A stretch of 64,000 nucleotides of DNA from Flavobacteriales bacterium (GCA_013002285.1 JABDKJ010000078.1:133131-197130), one strand, 5' to 3'. Shown: positions 25,127-34,930, counted from the first letter of the stretch. Notes: generated from the sequence alone by a model not told the origin. Numbers and translations are program-made.

Positions 25127-28057
25127 TTATTTTTTGATAACAGTTGTCGAGGATGAAAATTGATCTGCATGTATTTGAATAAGGTACATTCCTGGATTTT
25201 GATGTGAAATATCCAAGTTGATCAGCTGATTATTTGAATGAATATTTTTGCTGAACGAGTCGATCAATTCTCCCATTGAGTTCCTTACTTCAATGATCAC
25301 CGATTCATCTTCTACACCCTTTACGGACAAAACAAAATTGCCTTCGTTCGGATTTGGGTAGACCAGCATTTTGGTTTGTTCTGCAGTTCCAATTGAACTG
25401 TTCTCGCCTCCTTCGACTATCGGAGCGAAAGATAAATTTGTGAAAACATCAAATTCTGACCAAGGAGACAAAATTAGATTTGACCCTTGCAGTTTGGCTG
25501 GAAATGGCAGAGAATTATCTATGATACAACCACACTGAACTTGCCATTTGTAAAATGCACCTGGTATCAAACTTGCAGAAGGAGATGTGGGATACTGTGA
25601 TGCATCGAACAGGTCAAAAGTTGCATTTGGGTCAAGGGAAGCTGAAAAATCCAATCCCGAAATACCAGAGATAAGCACTCCTTGTATAAGCACTTGACCA
25701 GGGATCGTAGAATATGTTGCAGAAGGATCCAAAACATCGATCTTACCTCCTTTAAGGATACACCCTTCAGAAGCATCAGAATAATGATCCCAATTCAATC
25801 TTGTTTTTGTACCACCAGCTATGGTTTGATCTTCAAATAGGCCGGTCGGGGCATTTGTAAAATTCTCAGCTACGCATGCCGTTGGGTCAACAGAAGAGGG
25901 CACTGTAACCCATAATGTATCCGAAGGACAGAGTTTAGTGTCAGTGGTCAATACATAGTATTCCCCTGATGGAAGGCTGTCGATGTCCTGAGTGGTCTCA
26001 CCATTAGACCACAGGTAGAAATATGCAGGATTTCCACCAACAGTTTCTATGTCTATAGCCCCATCATCTCCACTGGATGGGGTTACAGCAACAGTGTCAG
26101 AAACCAATGGCAAAGGTTGTGTTACGAGGACCGAAGTACTAGAAACGCATGCATTCGCATCTTTTACGTCTAAGGAATGAAGACCTGGTGACAAGTCTGT
26201 ATAATTTACTGGAGCAGCGTAAGCCCCACCGTCCAAACGTGTTTGATATGGTGGTGTACCACCTCCTGGGAAGGGTGTTATAATACCATCGCCAGCTCCA
26301 GAACAAGTAACATGATTAATGACACCTGTTATTGTGAGTTGAGGTGGATTTGCGATAGTAAAATTCTCTGTTTTCGTACATCCGTTCGCATCCGTTACAA
26401 CTAGCACGTAATTTCCTGAAGGAGCGGCTAGCCAAGTTGGTCCTCCGGCAACCCCATTCATGGTATAGGTATATGGAGGTGTACCGTTCGCTACGCTAGT
26501 AACCTGTATTATGGCGTCTGAACCATTAAAACAAGAAACTGAAGTTGAATGTGTGAAGTTTACAACTAATTCTGGCACGTTCGGTACTTCAATAAAATGA
26601 GTTGTTTGACATCCTAGAGCGTCTGTAATAGTAATGGTGTACCATCCGGGTGAGAGTCCCAGGAATGCTCCATTTCCTTGTGGTAATCCAAAATTGAGGG
26701 AGTAAGAATATGGAGGTGTTCCGCCAGCCGCTGCTCCAGCAATAGCACCATTAGGTCCATTATGACATGTAGGAGAACCTGCGGCATAATTATAAATGAT
26801 CTCATTGGTACTATTCGGAACCGTTATTGTGAAAACTTTTGTACAATTATTAGCATCTGTAACTGTTACTGTGTGGGCGCCCGGTGTTGTTATAAAATTT
26901 CCATTTCCTTGTCCTAGACCACCATCCAAAGAGTAGCTGTATGGTGGAGTTCCACCACTTGCGGTCACAGATATTTGACCATCATCTCCATCATGACATG
27001 TAGGTGGAAAAACGGTTTGTTGAATACCAATAGGATCTGCATTTGGAACGGTAAGAGCAAATACCTTTGTACATCCAAGTGCATCGATAACCATAATATT
27101 ATGCACTCCAGGAGTTGTTGTGAAATTTCCGTTTCCTTGAGCAGGGCCACCATCTATAGTGTAAGTATACCCTGGTGTGCCCCCTGAAGCTGAACCTACA
27201 ATAGTTGCATCATTTCCATCAAAGCAAGAAGGGGCGGCAGCCACATAATTGTATATCAAGTCTGGTTTATTTGGAACGACCACTGTAATTGTTGTTGTAC
27301 AACCAATGGCGTCTACAACAGTGATCAAGTGGACTCCGGGAAAGGTATTAAAAGAACCAGAGGCTTGTCCTGGCCCAAAGTCTATCGAGTACGTATATGG
27401 CGGTTCACCTAAGATGCCCGTCACTTCTATCAAGCCATCGGGACCATTATGGCAAGTTGGAGGATAATTGGTATCGAGTATTAAACCAATAGGGCAAGGA
27501 TTCGCTATTGCGAGTACATTATCTATTGCGCAAAAATCTCCTCCTGAACCACTTAGGTCTTCACATACAACTACATAGGTGTCATTAGGGTCAAATTGAT
27601 CAAGGGGAATGATCCATTGTTCTGGCAGGGGGCAATTCCAAGGTAATATAGGGTCACAACTTGTAAGGTCCAATTGTTCTAATTCAATAGGGATTCCTGG
27701 GTTCTGGTCGTCAAATTGAACTAGTTTCATTACCATATTCTGTTCAGAAACTAAATTTATTTCCATTTCTAAAACCACATCTTGGGTACCTGGAGGAACT
27801 GGTGGAAATGGAGGTAGGACAAGTTCGGTAATAGATGGTTGTCCTGGTAGTGATTGGATCATCACCATGTCAGTACCATCAATATTGTTCCCACCATTAT
27901 TGGTGATATTCCATTGATTTGGTCCAAGAACACTTTGAGATTGCCATGCTGGCGCTCCGCTATTAAAGTCCTCTTGAAAAAAGACGGTCTGAGCTTCAGT
28001 GGTCAAACTTCCGAGGAAGAGCGCAATTGCTAGTAAAGTATGTGCTAAATTTTTCAT
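25127..28057 (-). CDS. Large secreted SprB-repeat protein with T9SS sorting domain
   Basis: A 976-residue surface protein: signal peptide (1-22), a jelly-roll-like domain (about 25-190), seven tandem SprB-type repeats of about 75 residues (about 190-715), a unique region and a type A T9SS sorting domain (about 895-976; MLVYPNPNEGNFVLSVKG, MYLIQIHADQF, TTVIKK). Repeat hallmarks are SCxDGxD near the start, GGTPPYSYSLDGG in the middle and TDANGCTKxF near the end, with a Cys pair in the first six. SprB itself is the motile adhesin of gliding flavobacteria; this smaller protein is a likely adhesin or matrix protein. It is divergent from the ECF sigma gene at 28.2 kb. Confidence 0.85.
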   Translation of the reverse strand: MKNLAHTLLAIALFLGSLTTEAQTVFFQEDFNSGAPAWQSQSVLGPNQWNITNNGGNNIDGTDMVMIQSLPGQPSITELVLPPFPPVPPGTQDVVLEMEINLVSEQNMVMKLVQFDDQNPGIPIELEQLDLTSCDPILPWNCPLPEQWIIPLDQFDPNDTYVVVCEDLSGSGGDFCAIDNVLAIANPCPIGLILDTNYPPTCHNGPDGLIEVTGILGEPPYTYSIDFGPGQASGSFNTFPGVHLITVVDAIGCTTTITVVVPNKPDLIYNYVAAAPSCFDGNDATIVGSASGGTPGYTYTIDGGPAQGNGNFTTTPGVHNIMVIDALGCTKVFALTVPNADPIGIQQTVFPPTCHDGDDGQISVTASGGTPPYSYSLDGGLGQGNGNFITTPGAHTVTVTDANNCTKVFTITVPNSTNEIIYNYAAGSPTCHNGPNGAIAGAAAGGTPPYSYSLNFGLPQGNGAFLGLSPGWYTITITDALGCQTTHFIEVPNVPELVVNFTHSTSVSCFNGSDAIIQVTSVANGTPPYTYTMNGVAGGPTWLAAPSGNYVLVVTDANGCTKTENFTIANPPQLTITGVINHVTCSGAGDGIITPFPGGGTPPYQTRLDGGAYAAPVNYTDLSPGLHSLDVKDANACVSSTSVLVTQPLPLVSDTVAVTPSSGDDGAIDIETVGGNPAYFYLWSNGETTQDIDSLPSGEYYVLTTDTKLCPSDTLWVTVPSSVDPTACVAENFTNAPTGLFEDQTIAGGTKTRLNWDHYSDASEGCILKGGKIDVLDPSATYSTIPGQVLIQGVLISGISGLDFSASLDPNATFDLFDASQYPTSPSASLIPGAFYKWQVQCGCIIDNSLPFPAKLQGSNLILSPWSEFDVFTNLSFAPIVEGGENSSIGTAEQTKMLVYPNPNEGNFVLSVKGVEDESVIIEVRNSMGELIDSFSKNIHSNNQLINLDISHQNPGMYLIQIHADQFSSSTTVIKK

Positions 28058-28152
28058 AATTGATTATTTAATTTTTGATCTATTTGAAGGTTAGTCATAC
28101 CTATTGTTCATTTTGTAACCACCTACATCGATTTTTTTCTCTAGAACTTTTT

Positions 28153-28194
28153 TTGACTAATATTGGTTACACTTCAACCAATCAAATTGACTAA
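28153..28194. promoter_or_regulatory. Dyad flanked by direct repeats upstream of the ECF sigma gene
   Basis: A perfect 7-bp inverted repeat ATTGGTT / AACCAAT (28162-28168 and 28176-28182, 7-base spacer) lies between two copies of TTGACTAA (28153-28160 and 28187-28194). It is in the divergent region between the SprB-repeat gene and the ECF sigma gene, about 45 bases from the latter. An operator or autoregulated promoter is inferred. Confidence 0.45.
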
Positions 28195-28226
28195 GTATCA
28201 AAGCAAGGAGATCAGATAAGGAACTT

Positions 28227-28790
28227 TTGCTCATGCTTCTAGGAAAAGAAGCTGACCGTGATAAAGCTTTAAAGACCATATACGGCCTATGCAGAGATCA
28301 AATACATAGATATATCTTGGTCAACAGCGGTGACGAAAGTGACGCATCTGATATGCAACAAGAAGCTATGATAGTATTCTATGAAAATGTGAGAGACAAT
28401 AGATTTAAAGGCGAAAGCGCCATTTCGACTTATGTCTTCTCCATTGCAAAATTTAAATGGTTGAACGAATTAAAAAGAAATAGAAAAGCATCTGAGAGAC
28501 ATTTGAAGGTTGTTTCAGAAGAGAAAGAACTAGATCCATCTCAACAGATAATGAAAAAAGAAGAGCAAGAAATGATCTTGGACCTGATTTCGGGATTAGA
28601 TGAGAATTGTAAAGACCTTTTGGTCCAGAGTTTCTATTTCGATGCAAGCATGAAAGAGATCGTTCAGAAATTGGGTTTTTCAAATGAACAAGTTGCAAGA
28701 AATAAAAAATACAAATGCTTAAAAAGTCTTAGGAAATTATTGCGGTCCGATCGGGAGGCCATATCAATACTGAAAAGTTATGAATTCTGA
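28227..28790 (+). CDS. ECF-type RNA polymerase sigma factor (second copy type)
   Basis: A roughly 187-residue sigma factor. Region 2 is seen in ASDMQQEAMIVFYENVRD and FKGESAISTYVFSIAKFKWL; region 4 in LDENCKDLLVQSFYFDASMK followed by IVQKLGFSNEQVARNKKYKC. The start is uncertain: TTG 28227 or ATG 28233. Translation of the upstream bases in frame gives SDKELLLML, which looks like a normal sigma N-terminus, yet no usable start lies between it and the stop at 28188. The end overlaps the next gene's start by 11 bases. It is not a close copy of the sigma factor at 8.7 kb. Confidence 0.88.
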   Translation: MLMLLGKEADRDKALKTIYGLCRDQIHRYILVNSGDESDASDMQQEAMIVFYENVRDNRFKGESAISTYVFSIAKFKWLNELKRNRKASERHLKVVSEEKELDPSQQIMKKEEQEMILDLISGLDENCKDLLVQSFYFDASMKEIVQKLGFSNEQVARNKKYKCLKSLRKLLRSDREAISILKSYEF

Positions 28791-29514
28791 ACAAGCAAAT
28801 TACGAATTGATCGATCGCTATCACAACAAAGAATTGAGTAGCGAGGAATTGAAAGACTTTGAGAATAAACTTCAAGTTGACAAGGAGTTTTCTCAAGAAA
28901 ATGAAATGTACATCATCTCAAGGCGAAGTATGCGTGTTGTTGGTAGAAAAGAATTGAAGGATAAAATGCGTTCATTCGAAAAAGAAATACAAGAGAAAAG
29001 TTCAGGTAGTTCAAGGCCTTCTTATTACCGATATTTTGCTGTTGCTGCTTCCATAGCAGTGTTGATCGGTGCGTATTGGATATTTGATAGTAGTATGAAT
29101 GATCAAGACCTTTATACGGCTAATTTCGAAGTATATGATAGCCCTACATATGTAAGAGGTACTGGAACACTAAGCAACTGGCAGCTAGGGATCGAAGCAT
29201 ATAATGAAAGACGCTTTCTTAAGGCTTACGATCATTTTGAGAATGCAAATGGACAGGCGTCTTATTTGAAAGATTTTTATCAAGCACAATGCCTTGCATC
29301 TATGGACCCACCATTGATCAAGGAAGCTCTGGAAAAATGCGAACTTGTATTGAATAACAACAACACATATGTAGAACAGGCAAAATGGTATAAGGGCTTA
29401 TTCCATATAAAACTTGGAGAAAAAGAGAGTGCTAGAACTACATTTCAAGAGATCGTAAATCAGGATGGGTATAATTCAAAAAAAGCCTCTAAGATCTTAA
29501 ACTCTTTGGATTGA
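28780..29514 (+). CDS. Membrane anti-sigma-like protein with TPR-type periplasmic domain
   Basis: A 244-residue single-pass protein: cytoplasmic helical region (1-80; LIDRYHNKELSSEELKDFEN), one transmembrane helix (about 84-102; YFAVAASIAVLIGAYWIF), then a TPR-like region (WQLGIEAYNERRFLKAYDHF, KWYKGLFHIKLGEKESARTT). It overlaps the sigma gene, so the two are cotranslated, and its layout matches the anti-sigma-like protein at 7.6-8.6 kb. It is convergent with the CHAT gene, with a 26-base overlap. An anti-sigma role is inferred from context. Confidence 0.75.
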   Translation: MNSEQANYELIDRYHNKELSSEELKDFENKLQVDKEFSQENEMYIISRRSMRVVGRKELKDKMRSFEKEIQEKSSGSSRPSYYRYFAVAASIAVLIGAYWIFDSSMNDQDLYTANFEVYDSPTYVRGTGTLSNWQLGIEAYNERRFLKAYDHFENANGQASYLKDFYQAQCLASMDPPLIKEALEKCELVLNNNNTYVEQAKWYKGLFHIKLGEKESARTTFQEIVNQDGYNSKKASKILNSLD

Positions 29515-32458
29515 TCTTTCTCTTTAAAACCAAAGCTCCTAGTAAAACTACTAGTATCAAAAACACGTAGGTCCAATAATTTTTGGCTTCTTGTAAAGGG
29601 TCAGTATTTCCAACAACCTTGAATGAGCTCCAGAAAAAAGGGTGAAGTTTTTCTGGATTTGAATTTTCTAGGAATGAATTCATTGCATTATTTAGAGCTT
29701 TGTCTTTGGTTACACCATTCTTCAAATGAGTTAAGAAAAGAGATGATAATTCAGATGTAGCGCCATCATCAACGGTCCATAAAGAAGTGAGTAGTGAAGG
29801 GCAACCCCCATATTGAAATGCTCTTTCAAGAGATAGCATGCCTTCGCCCCTTTGCCATTCTCCTATTCCTGTATTACATGCACTTAAAATGATCAATTGA
29901 GCTTTAGTTTCAAGATCGTATATCTCATATGTGTGAAGCCAGCCATTGTTCTCGGATGATCGATTGAACATAAACTTTGATAACATGGGATCTTGGTCAT
30001 TGATAAAGGCGTGAGAGGCAAGGTGTAAGATACCGGCTTCACGGGCATGTTCAACAAATAGTTCTTCAGTAACATTCTGACCTACCCAAGAGTTTCCGCC
30101 TAAAATGGTCTTGCCTTGTTCAACTTCGTTATTATTAAAATGAAGCTTTGTCACGTTCAGTCCATCAAAAGCAAGTTCTTCTTCGAGATATTCAGGCGCA
30201 AAGCCCTGGTACTTAGAAATTGAAGAATTCAAATTTTGTGCTAAGAGTTTAAGGGAAGATGAAGCAGCATATGAAATGGAGTATTTTTTAAAAAGATAGT
30301 CCAGATCTTTATAATTGATCTTTTGATGATCTGTATTCTTGGTCAATAGAGAACTGAAACTCAGATAAGAGAGATCATGATCCGGGATGACAATAAGATT
30401 ATTTATGTTTTCGTCTAGGTTTTGAATGGCGCCCTCGACAAAGATCTGATATATCTCATAACTATCTTTGCAATACTCCTTATAAGAAATTGCGGGTTCG
30501 AGTTGATGTCGTGCGAAATCTCGAATGGATCGATTATAAGAAGCTAGCAGATCAAAATGAGACCTAGTAATTGGTGAATTAATGATCTCGACATCATTTT
30601 TAGTAATGACAAAAGTGTAAATATCATTGTCTCCTATAAAGTATTCGAGAATTGCGGAATTTTCGTCCAAAAGATCACTTTGAATATTTTGAAGACCAGC
30701 AAGAGGTAATTCGAATTTTAGATCATAATAATCCGGATACTCGAGTTTAAGTTTAGAAAGAAATACATCATACTCATTTTGTAAAACTCTTAATTCAGTT
30801 GACCATAGGTCCAACATTTTGCTTCTTGTTTGAGAACATCTTTGTTCTTCTAATGAGATCTTTCCCGTGTAAAAATTGATCTGTTCTTTTAGCTCATTTT
30901 CTTGTGAGAGGATGTCTTTAGGGACCTTTGAATTATCCGCCAATTCAGTTTGATAAAATGATGTTAATAAAAGCAATGCCTTGCTTTTTTCAACAACTTC
31001 TAGACAATGGTGTCTATGGTCTTCTCCCTTTATTTGTGATCTGGTTAAATATGTATTTATCAGACTTTCAAACAATGGCATAGACTTTTTAGACCAATAC
31101 GCCTTAGACGATTTTGAGATCGCCCCATATTTATAGTTATCGATGATTTCCAAAGCCAATTTTTGAGTTTCCAAAGCGATCTCAAGGTCCTCTTCATTTC
31201 CTTTTTCAAAAAACTGCTTTTTCAGCAATTCTGCTTTGCCAACTAGAGATTCGAAGAGATAATTATTGTTTAGAGCATTGGGGTCTATCACTGGGTTTGC
31301 ATGGATGGCGGTATCACTAAAATTTGTTGCCAACATGCATATCGCATTTTGATATGCAGAAAGTGCTTCTTGATCTTTTCCATTGGAGTGCATGGATCTA
31401 GCGACATAATTTTGACAGGATCCGGTTAATGCATGGTCTTTCCCGTAAAGGGTTTCTCTCATTTTTAAGGCTTCCTCATAGTAATTGAAAGCATCACCAT
31501 AATTTCCAGCTTGTAAAAGACTGTCACCTTCCGTAATAAATGGAATGCTAGTATCATTATTTATAGGAACTTCATCAATAACAGACAAATTAAAGTATTT
31601 CAATGCCTCTTTATTATTCCCCAATTCCCAATACATGTCACCTATCCCTTCATTTAAAAAGCGCATGTATCTGTCGTCCCTTTTCTTTGTTCGGCTCCAG
31701 ATCGCATGACAAGGCAAATAGTATTTAAGTGCGTTTTCGAATTGCTCTAATTCGTAATAATTGTTGGCAATATTGTATGCAGCATTTGCAACAAATTCAT
31801 GTTCGTTAGAATAGTTTTTCTCATATAGTTCCATTTCAGTCTTGTGGTACTCTAGTCCCTTTTCAAAATCCCCAATGTTCCTACACTTCTGACCTAATTT
31901 AGCCAGTGTGTTTCCTAAATGATAGACTGAAGGGGATCCTACTTCATTAAATTTTTCAAGTAATTTTTGGAGCTCAGGAATGGCGTCTACTTTTTCTAGA
32001 CTTATGTTGTTGAATGTTCGAATGAACTCGTACCTATTCAGCTGTGAGGGCGACAAATTATGAATGTTGATCTCAGAAAGAAGAACAGGCACTTCATTAT
32101 AGTGCTTTCTTAATTGAATTGCCTCGGCTTTCATTAATTTGAATTCCACATCTTCTAAGAATGGGTGATTGATTTTTTGTAAACTCTCTTTCAATCCATT
32201 GATGGCTCGAAGTGGGCTTTCTCGTTTGTTCAACCCTCTGAGTGTATTATAGTTCAAAACTTCGATCTGAATATGTGAATTACTTCCGATCTCTAAATTG
32301 TTGCAGTCAAGAATAGAATCACAAAGTTCTCGGGATCCTTTAAACTCACCTTGTTTTATAAGACTTTCAATTTTAGAAGCTGCAGCTCCAAGTTCGCAGT
32401 CCTGGGCGTGATAAATTGTCCATGTTAAAAGAAAGAAGATCAATATGCGAGTGTGCAC
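29489..32458 (-). CDS. Periplasmic, membrane-anchored TPR-CHAT protease
   Basis: A 989-residue protein: signal peptide (1-19, RILIFFLLTWTIYHAQ), TPR repeats (about 25-400; for example EQFENALKYYLPCHAIW, GDAFNYYEEALKMRETLYG), a helical middle, a CHAT caspase-like domain (about 620-930) and a C-terminal transmembrane helix (about 960-978, YVFLILVVLLGALVL) with a basic tail. The catalytic His is H816 (LHLASHAFIND) and the Cys is C861 (ILSACNTGIGEWQRGEG); both are intact. With the signal peptide and single anchor, the protease domain should face the periplasm. It starts with GTG and abuts an ECF sigma / anti-sigma pair on the opposite strand. Substrate unknown. Confidence 0.87.
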   Translation of the reverse strand: MHTRILIFFLLTWTIYHAQDCELGAAASKIESLIKQGEFKGSRELCDSILDCNNLEIGSNSHIQIEVLNYNTLRGLNKRESPLRAINGLKESLQKINHPFLEDVEFKLMKAEAIQLRKHYNEVPVLLSEINIHNLSPSQLNRYEFIRTFNNISLEKVDAIPELQKLLEKFNEVGSPSVYHLGNTLAKLGQKCRNIGDFEKGLEYHKTEMELYEKNYSNEHEFVANAAYNIANNYYELEQFENALKYYLPCHAIWSRTKKRDDRYMRFLNEGIGDMYWELGNNKEALKYFNLSVIDEVPINNDTSIPFITEGDSLLQAGNYGDAFNYYEEALKMRETLYGKDHALTGSCQNYVARSMHSNGKDQEALSAYQNAICMLATNFSDTAIHANPVIDPNALNNNYLFESLVGKAELLKKQFFEKGNEEDLEIALETQKLALEIIDNYKYGAISKSSKAYWSKKSMPLFESLINTYLTRSQIKGEDHRHHCLEVVEKSKALLLLTSFYQTELADNSKVPKDILSQENELKEQINFYTGKISLEEQRCSQTRSKMLDLWSTELRVLQNEYDVFLSKLKLEYPDYYDLKFELPLAGLQNIQSDLLDENSAILEYFIGDNDIYTFVITKNDVEIINSPITRSHFDLLASYNRSIRDFARHQLEPAISYKEYCKDSYEIYQIFVEGAIQNLDENINNLIVIPDHDLSYLSFSSLLTKNTDHQKINYKDLDYLFKKYSISYAASSSLKLLAQNLNSSISKYQGFAPEYLEEELAFDGLNVTKLHFNNNEVEQGKTILGGNSWVGQNVTEELFVEHAREAGILHLASHAFINDQDPMLSKFMFNRSSENNGWLHTYEIYDLETKAQLIILSACNTGIGEWQRGEGMLSLERAFQYGGCPSLLTSLWTVDDGATSELSSLFLTHLKNGVTKDKALNNAMNSFLENSNPEKLHPFFWSSFKVVGNTDPLQEAKNYWTYVFLILVVLLGALVLKRKINPKSLRS

Positions 32459-32517
32459 AGACCAAAATTAAAAAAATATCAGTAATTCAGATCGGTCATT
32501 CTTTGGCAATGGGCCAT

Positions 32518-34623
32518 TCAATCGATCTTGATAAGTCGGAATTCGCGAGAAAGATTACCAATACTGATCCTAGCCAAATATACACCTTGCTTCGCTCCAA
32601 CTAAGTTTAACTCAAACTGATCTCCGAGACAAGGTTCCAGTGGCAGTATATTTTTTCCTCTTAAGTCAAAGACTTCTATGTCACAATCGAGCGGTAAGTT
32701 CTGCAAATTAAAAATTCCGTTAGAAGGATTTGGATCTATCACAACATTTTCAAACTTATCCAGTTTGGCGATTGAGGTCACACCAGTGATCTCATTGATC
32801 AGATATGTGTTGTTTACGTTTAGATCATCTAGAGTTTGGTCGATACCGGAAGGCCAATTAATGACCAAAGAATCAATAGACCAAGATCCTTCAAGGCCGA
32901 AATGAAGAGTCTGTTGATCTTGGGCAAATCTATGATGTCCTCCATCAAATACTTTTTTTTGAGAAGTGCCACCAGAATAGATCGTTACCACACTGCCCAA
33001 ACCATCTGCATTCGAACTTTCACCTTCAAGATCGATCTTTACCCAGTTGTTTGAATTAGAAGTGGTGTTTCTATAAATGTCGATCGAACCATATTCTCCA
33101 GGGAATCCCCCAGCATTAACTCTCGAAATATCCATGAGACCATCGTTGTTAATATCCATACTAGAACAAGCATCGGAAAGTCCTTCCGAAGCATTGGTAA
33201 CTTCAACGGCATTTGAAAAGTCTAGTGTTCCATCTACGTTTTCTATAAATATCAGAGGCTTACTCTCCAACAGATCAAAAGGAAAAATAATGAGATCTTG
33301 ATCTTTGTCATTATCGAAATCTTCTGTTATAAAACTTGAAGTAGGAATATCAGATAGTATTTCATTGCTAACTATTTCAATGTTTGGGCCAACCTCCTGA
33401 AAACTCATTAATTGAATGGGTCCGGGAACTGGCGTCAGGTCTATATTATTGGTGCTCAATAGCTCCAAACCGTCATCTGCTTTGACACTCACCCTCAATG
33501 ACTTACTATTTGCTCTATTGATCTGGATCCTCCATTGATCGTTTATGTCATCGAAACTTAGGTTAACATAGTTTTCCATCAATGTGTCTGTAGGCCAATT
33601 TAAAAATGAGGGATCATTTTCATCTATTAAATGAGGGCCATGTACTTCAATTGACGTATGGTCCATCCCCGTATTTGCATTCATTGTATTCGGATAAGAA
33701 TAAACTTGGAATGTAAAAGTTGAAGGAGCCGTAAAAATGATCTCTGCATCAATATCGCTAAATGCTAAGTAGGTGTCTATGGTGGAGTTGCTTGATGTAA
33801 AAAAATTAGAATTTGTTTTTTTACTGATCAACATTTCAAAATCACCATCATTGTCAAAGTCTTGAATGCTCATATCTCCAGCACCGAAAGTTCCTTCATG
33901 TGCAAGTGTAAATTGATTGGAGATCCTGTTATAGATGCGATATCTGCCGTCATTCGAAATGATCAGCTCCATATCCCCATCGTTATCTATGTCGGCCTGC
34001 TGAGAAAATTTCGATTGAAAAAACTCAACTGATCCATCCAATTCAAAACTATAGTCACTTTGTTGCAGATATAAAGCTGAAAGAATAAATCCAGGAAGAT
34101 CAGAAAAATCTTGGTTGACAAAAAGGTCTGTCCTTCCATCTAAATTTGCGTCCAGAGCCATCATGGTTCTGCTTTTACCTATAGAAGGGCACATGGCACA
34201 AGTAGTATCAGGGACATTTCCAGTTGTAAATGGCGTCTGATATAGAATATTCTTATTCGCACTCCCTGACAAAAGTAATATGTTTTGATACGGGCTTTCT
34301 TTAGTCCTGAAAAATGAAGCACCGTGCATGTCTTTTACATCAAGGATCTGTGCATCAATAGAATTAAAAGAATTACCATCATTATTCACATATAGTATCG
34401 GACCGATCTCAAAATCAGGTACAATGGAAATAAATGGGTTGTAGTGATTGGGAGCAAAAAGATCGGGATAACCATTGTTATCATAATCACCCCAATACAA
34501 ACCATAACTTTTTGTTGTATCGGTTATTCCCAGATCACTACTGACATGATCAAATGAGATCTGTGAATTCATGATTAAAGACAACAAACAAAAAAAGACG
34601 ATCAATGACTTTTGAAGATACAT
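32518..34623 (-). CDS. Secreted FG-GAP/VCBS-repeat protein with ASPIC/UnbV domain and T9SS sorting domain
   Basis: A 701-residue exported protein with a signal peptide (1-19), FG-GAP/VCBS-type repeats carrying DxDxDG-like calcium loops (YWGDYDNNGYPDL, DANLDGRTDLFVN, DIDNDGDMELIIS, DFDNDGDFEMLIS, DINNDGLMDISRV), an ASPIC/UnbV-like domain near residues 535-605 (GLGSVVTIYSGG, DSLVINWPSG), and a type A sorting domain (about 620-701; NPSNGIFNLQNLP, GVYLARISIGN). It is probably a beta-propeller surface protein. The start lies 59 bases upstream of nothing conserved; the gene follows no partner closely. It shares strand and neighbourhood with the CHAT gene, 59 bases upstream of it. Confidence 0.85.
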   Translation of the reverse strand: MYLQKSLIVFFCLLSLIMNSQISFDHVSSDLGITDTTKSYGLYWGDYDNNGYPDLFAPNHYNPFISIVPDFEIGPILYVNNDGNSFNSIDAQILDVKDMHGASFFRTKESPYQNILLLSGSANKNILYQTPFTTGNVPDTTCAMCPSIGKSRTMMALDANLDGRTDLFVNQDFSDLPGFILSALYLQQSDYSFELDGSVEFFQSKFSQQADIDNDGDMELIISNDGRYRIYNRISNQFTLAHEGTFGAGDMSIQDFDNDGDFEMLISKKTNSNFFTSSNSTIDTYLAFSDIDAEIIFTAPSTFTFQVYSYPNTMNANTGMDHTSIEVHGPHLIDENDPSFLNWPTDTLMENYVNLSFDDINDQWRIQINRANSKSLRVSVKADDGLELLSTNNIDLTPVPGPIQLMSFQEVGPNIEIVSNEILSDIPTSSFITEDFDNDKDQDLIIFPFDLLESKPLIFIENVDGTLDFSNAVEVTNASEGLSDACSSMDINNDGLMDISRVNAGGFPGEYGSIDIYRNTTSNSNNWVKIDLEGESSNADGLGSVVTIYSGGTSQKKVFDGGHHRFAQDQQTLHFGLEGSWSIDSLVINWPSGIDQTLDDLNVNNTYLINEITGVTSIAKLDKFENVVIDPNPSNGIFNLQNLPLDCDIEVFDLRGKNILPLEPCLGDQFELNLVGAKQGVYLARISIGNLSREFRLIKID

Positions 34624-34930
34624 GATAAACGTATTGAATTATTGAGCTAAAAATACGGATTAGTCGGGTGCAGAGTTTTAGATATTCCCATGTTTTCAAC
34701 GCAGAAGTGTTCTAATAAGGATTTTTACAATTCCCATTCAAGTAGAAATCTGTTCAGCCCTTTTCCAATTGACAAAATGTGGTCTCTGACCTCATGTGCG
34801 AGAATAATGACTGAATTAGATGTTGCCAGTTCTTGTCTTGAAGTTCAAAAAATGATGTCCGCGATCAGATATTGCAAGACCTGAAACCTTTTGTAAACTC
34901 TTTTCGTATGCCATAAATAGTTAAAAGAAA
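34624..34930. other. Intergenic stretch, no supported gene
   Basis: About 300 bases between the divergent VCBS gene and the 84-aa gene. A 64-codon plus-strand frame at 34690-34884 exists but starts and ends without context and has no family likeness. No RNA gene or hairpin is evident. Confidence 0.5.

Noticed and set aside
26150..27480. Periodic GGTGT...CCACC motifs on the plus strand
   Set aside because: They are the codons for GGTPPY in the SprB-type repeats of the minus-strand gene.
29489..32458. CHAT-TPR gene as a phage-defence effector
   Set aside because: Signal peptide and C-terminal anchor place it in the periplasm, and no gasdermin, nuclease, CRISPR or sensor gene of known defence systems is nearby; kept as a signalling candidate instead.
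34690..34884. A 64-codon plus-strand frame
   Set aside because: No family likeness, no ribosome site or promoter, and composition unlike neighbouring genes; treated as chance.
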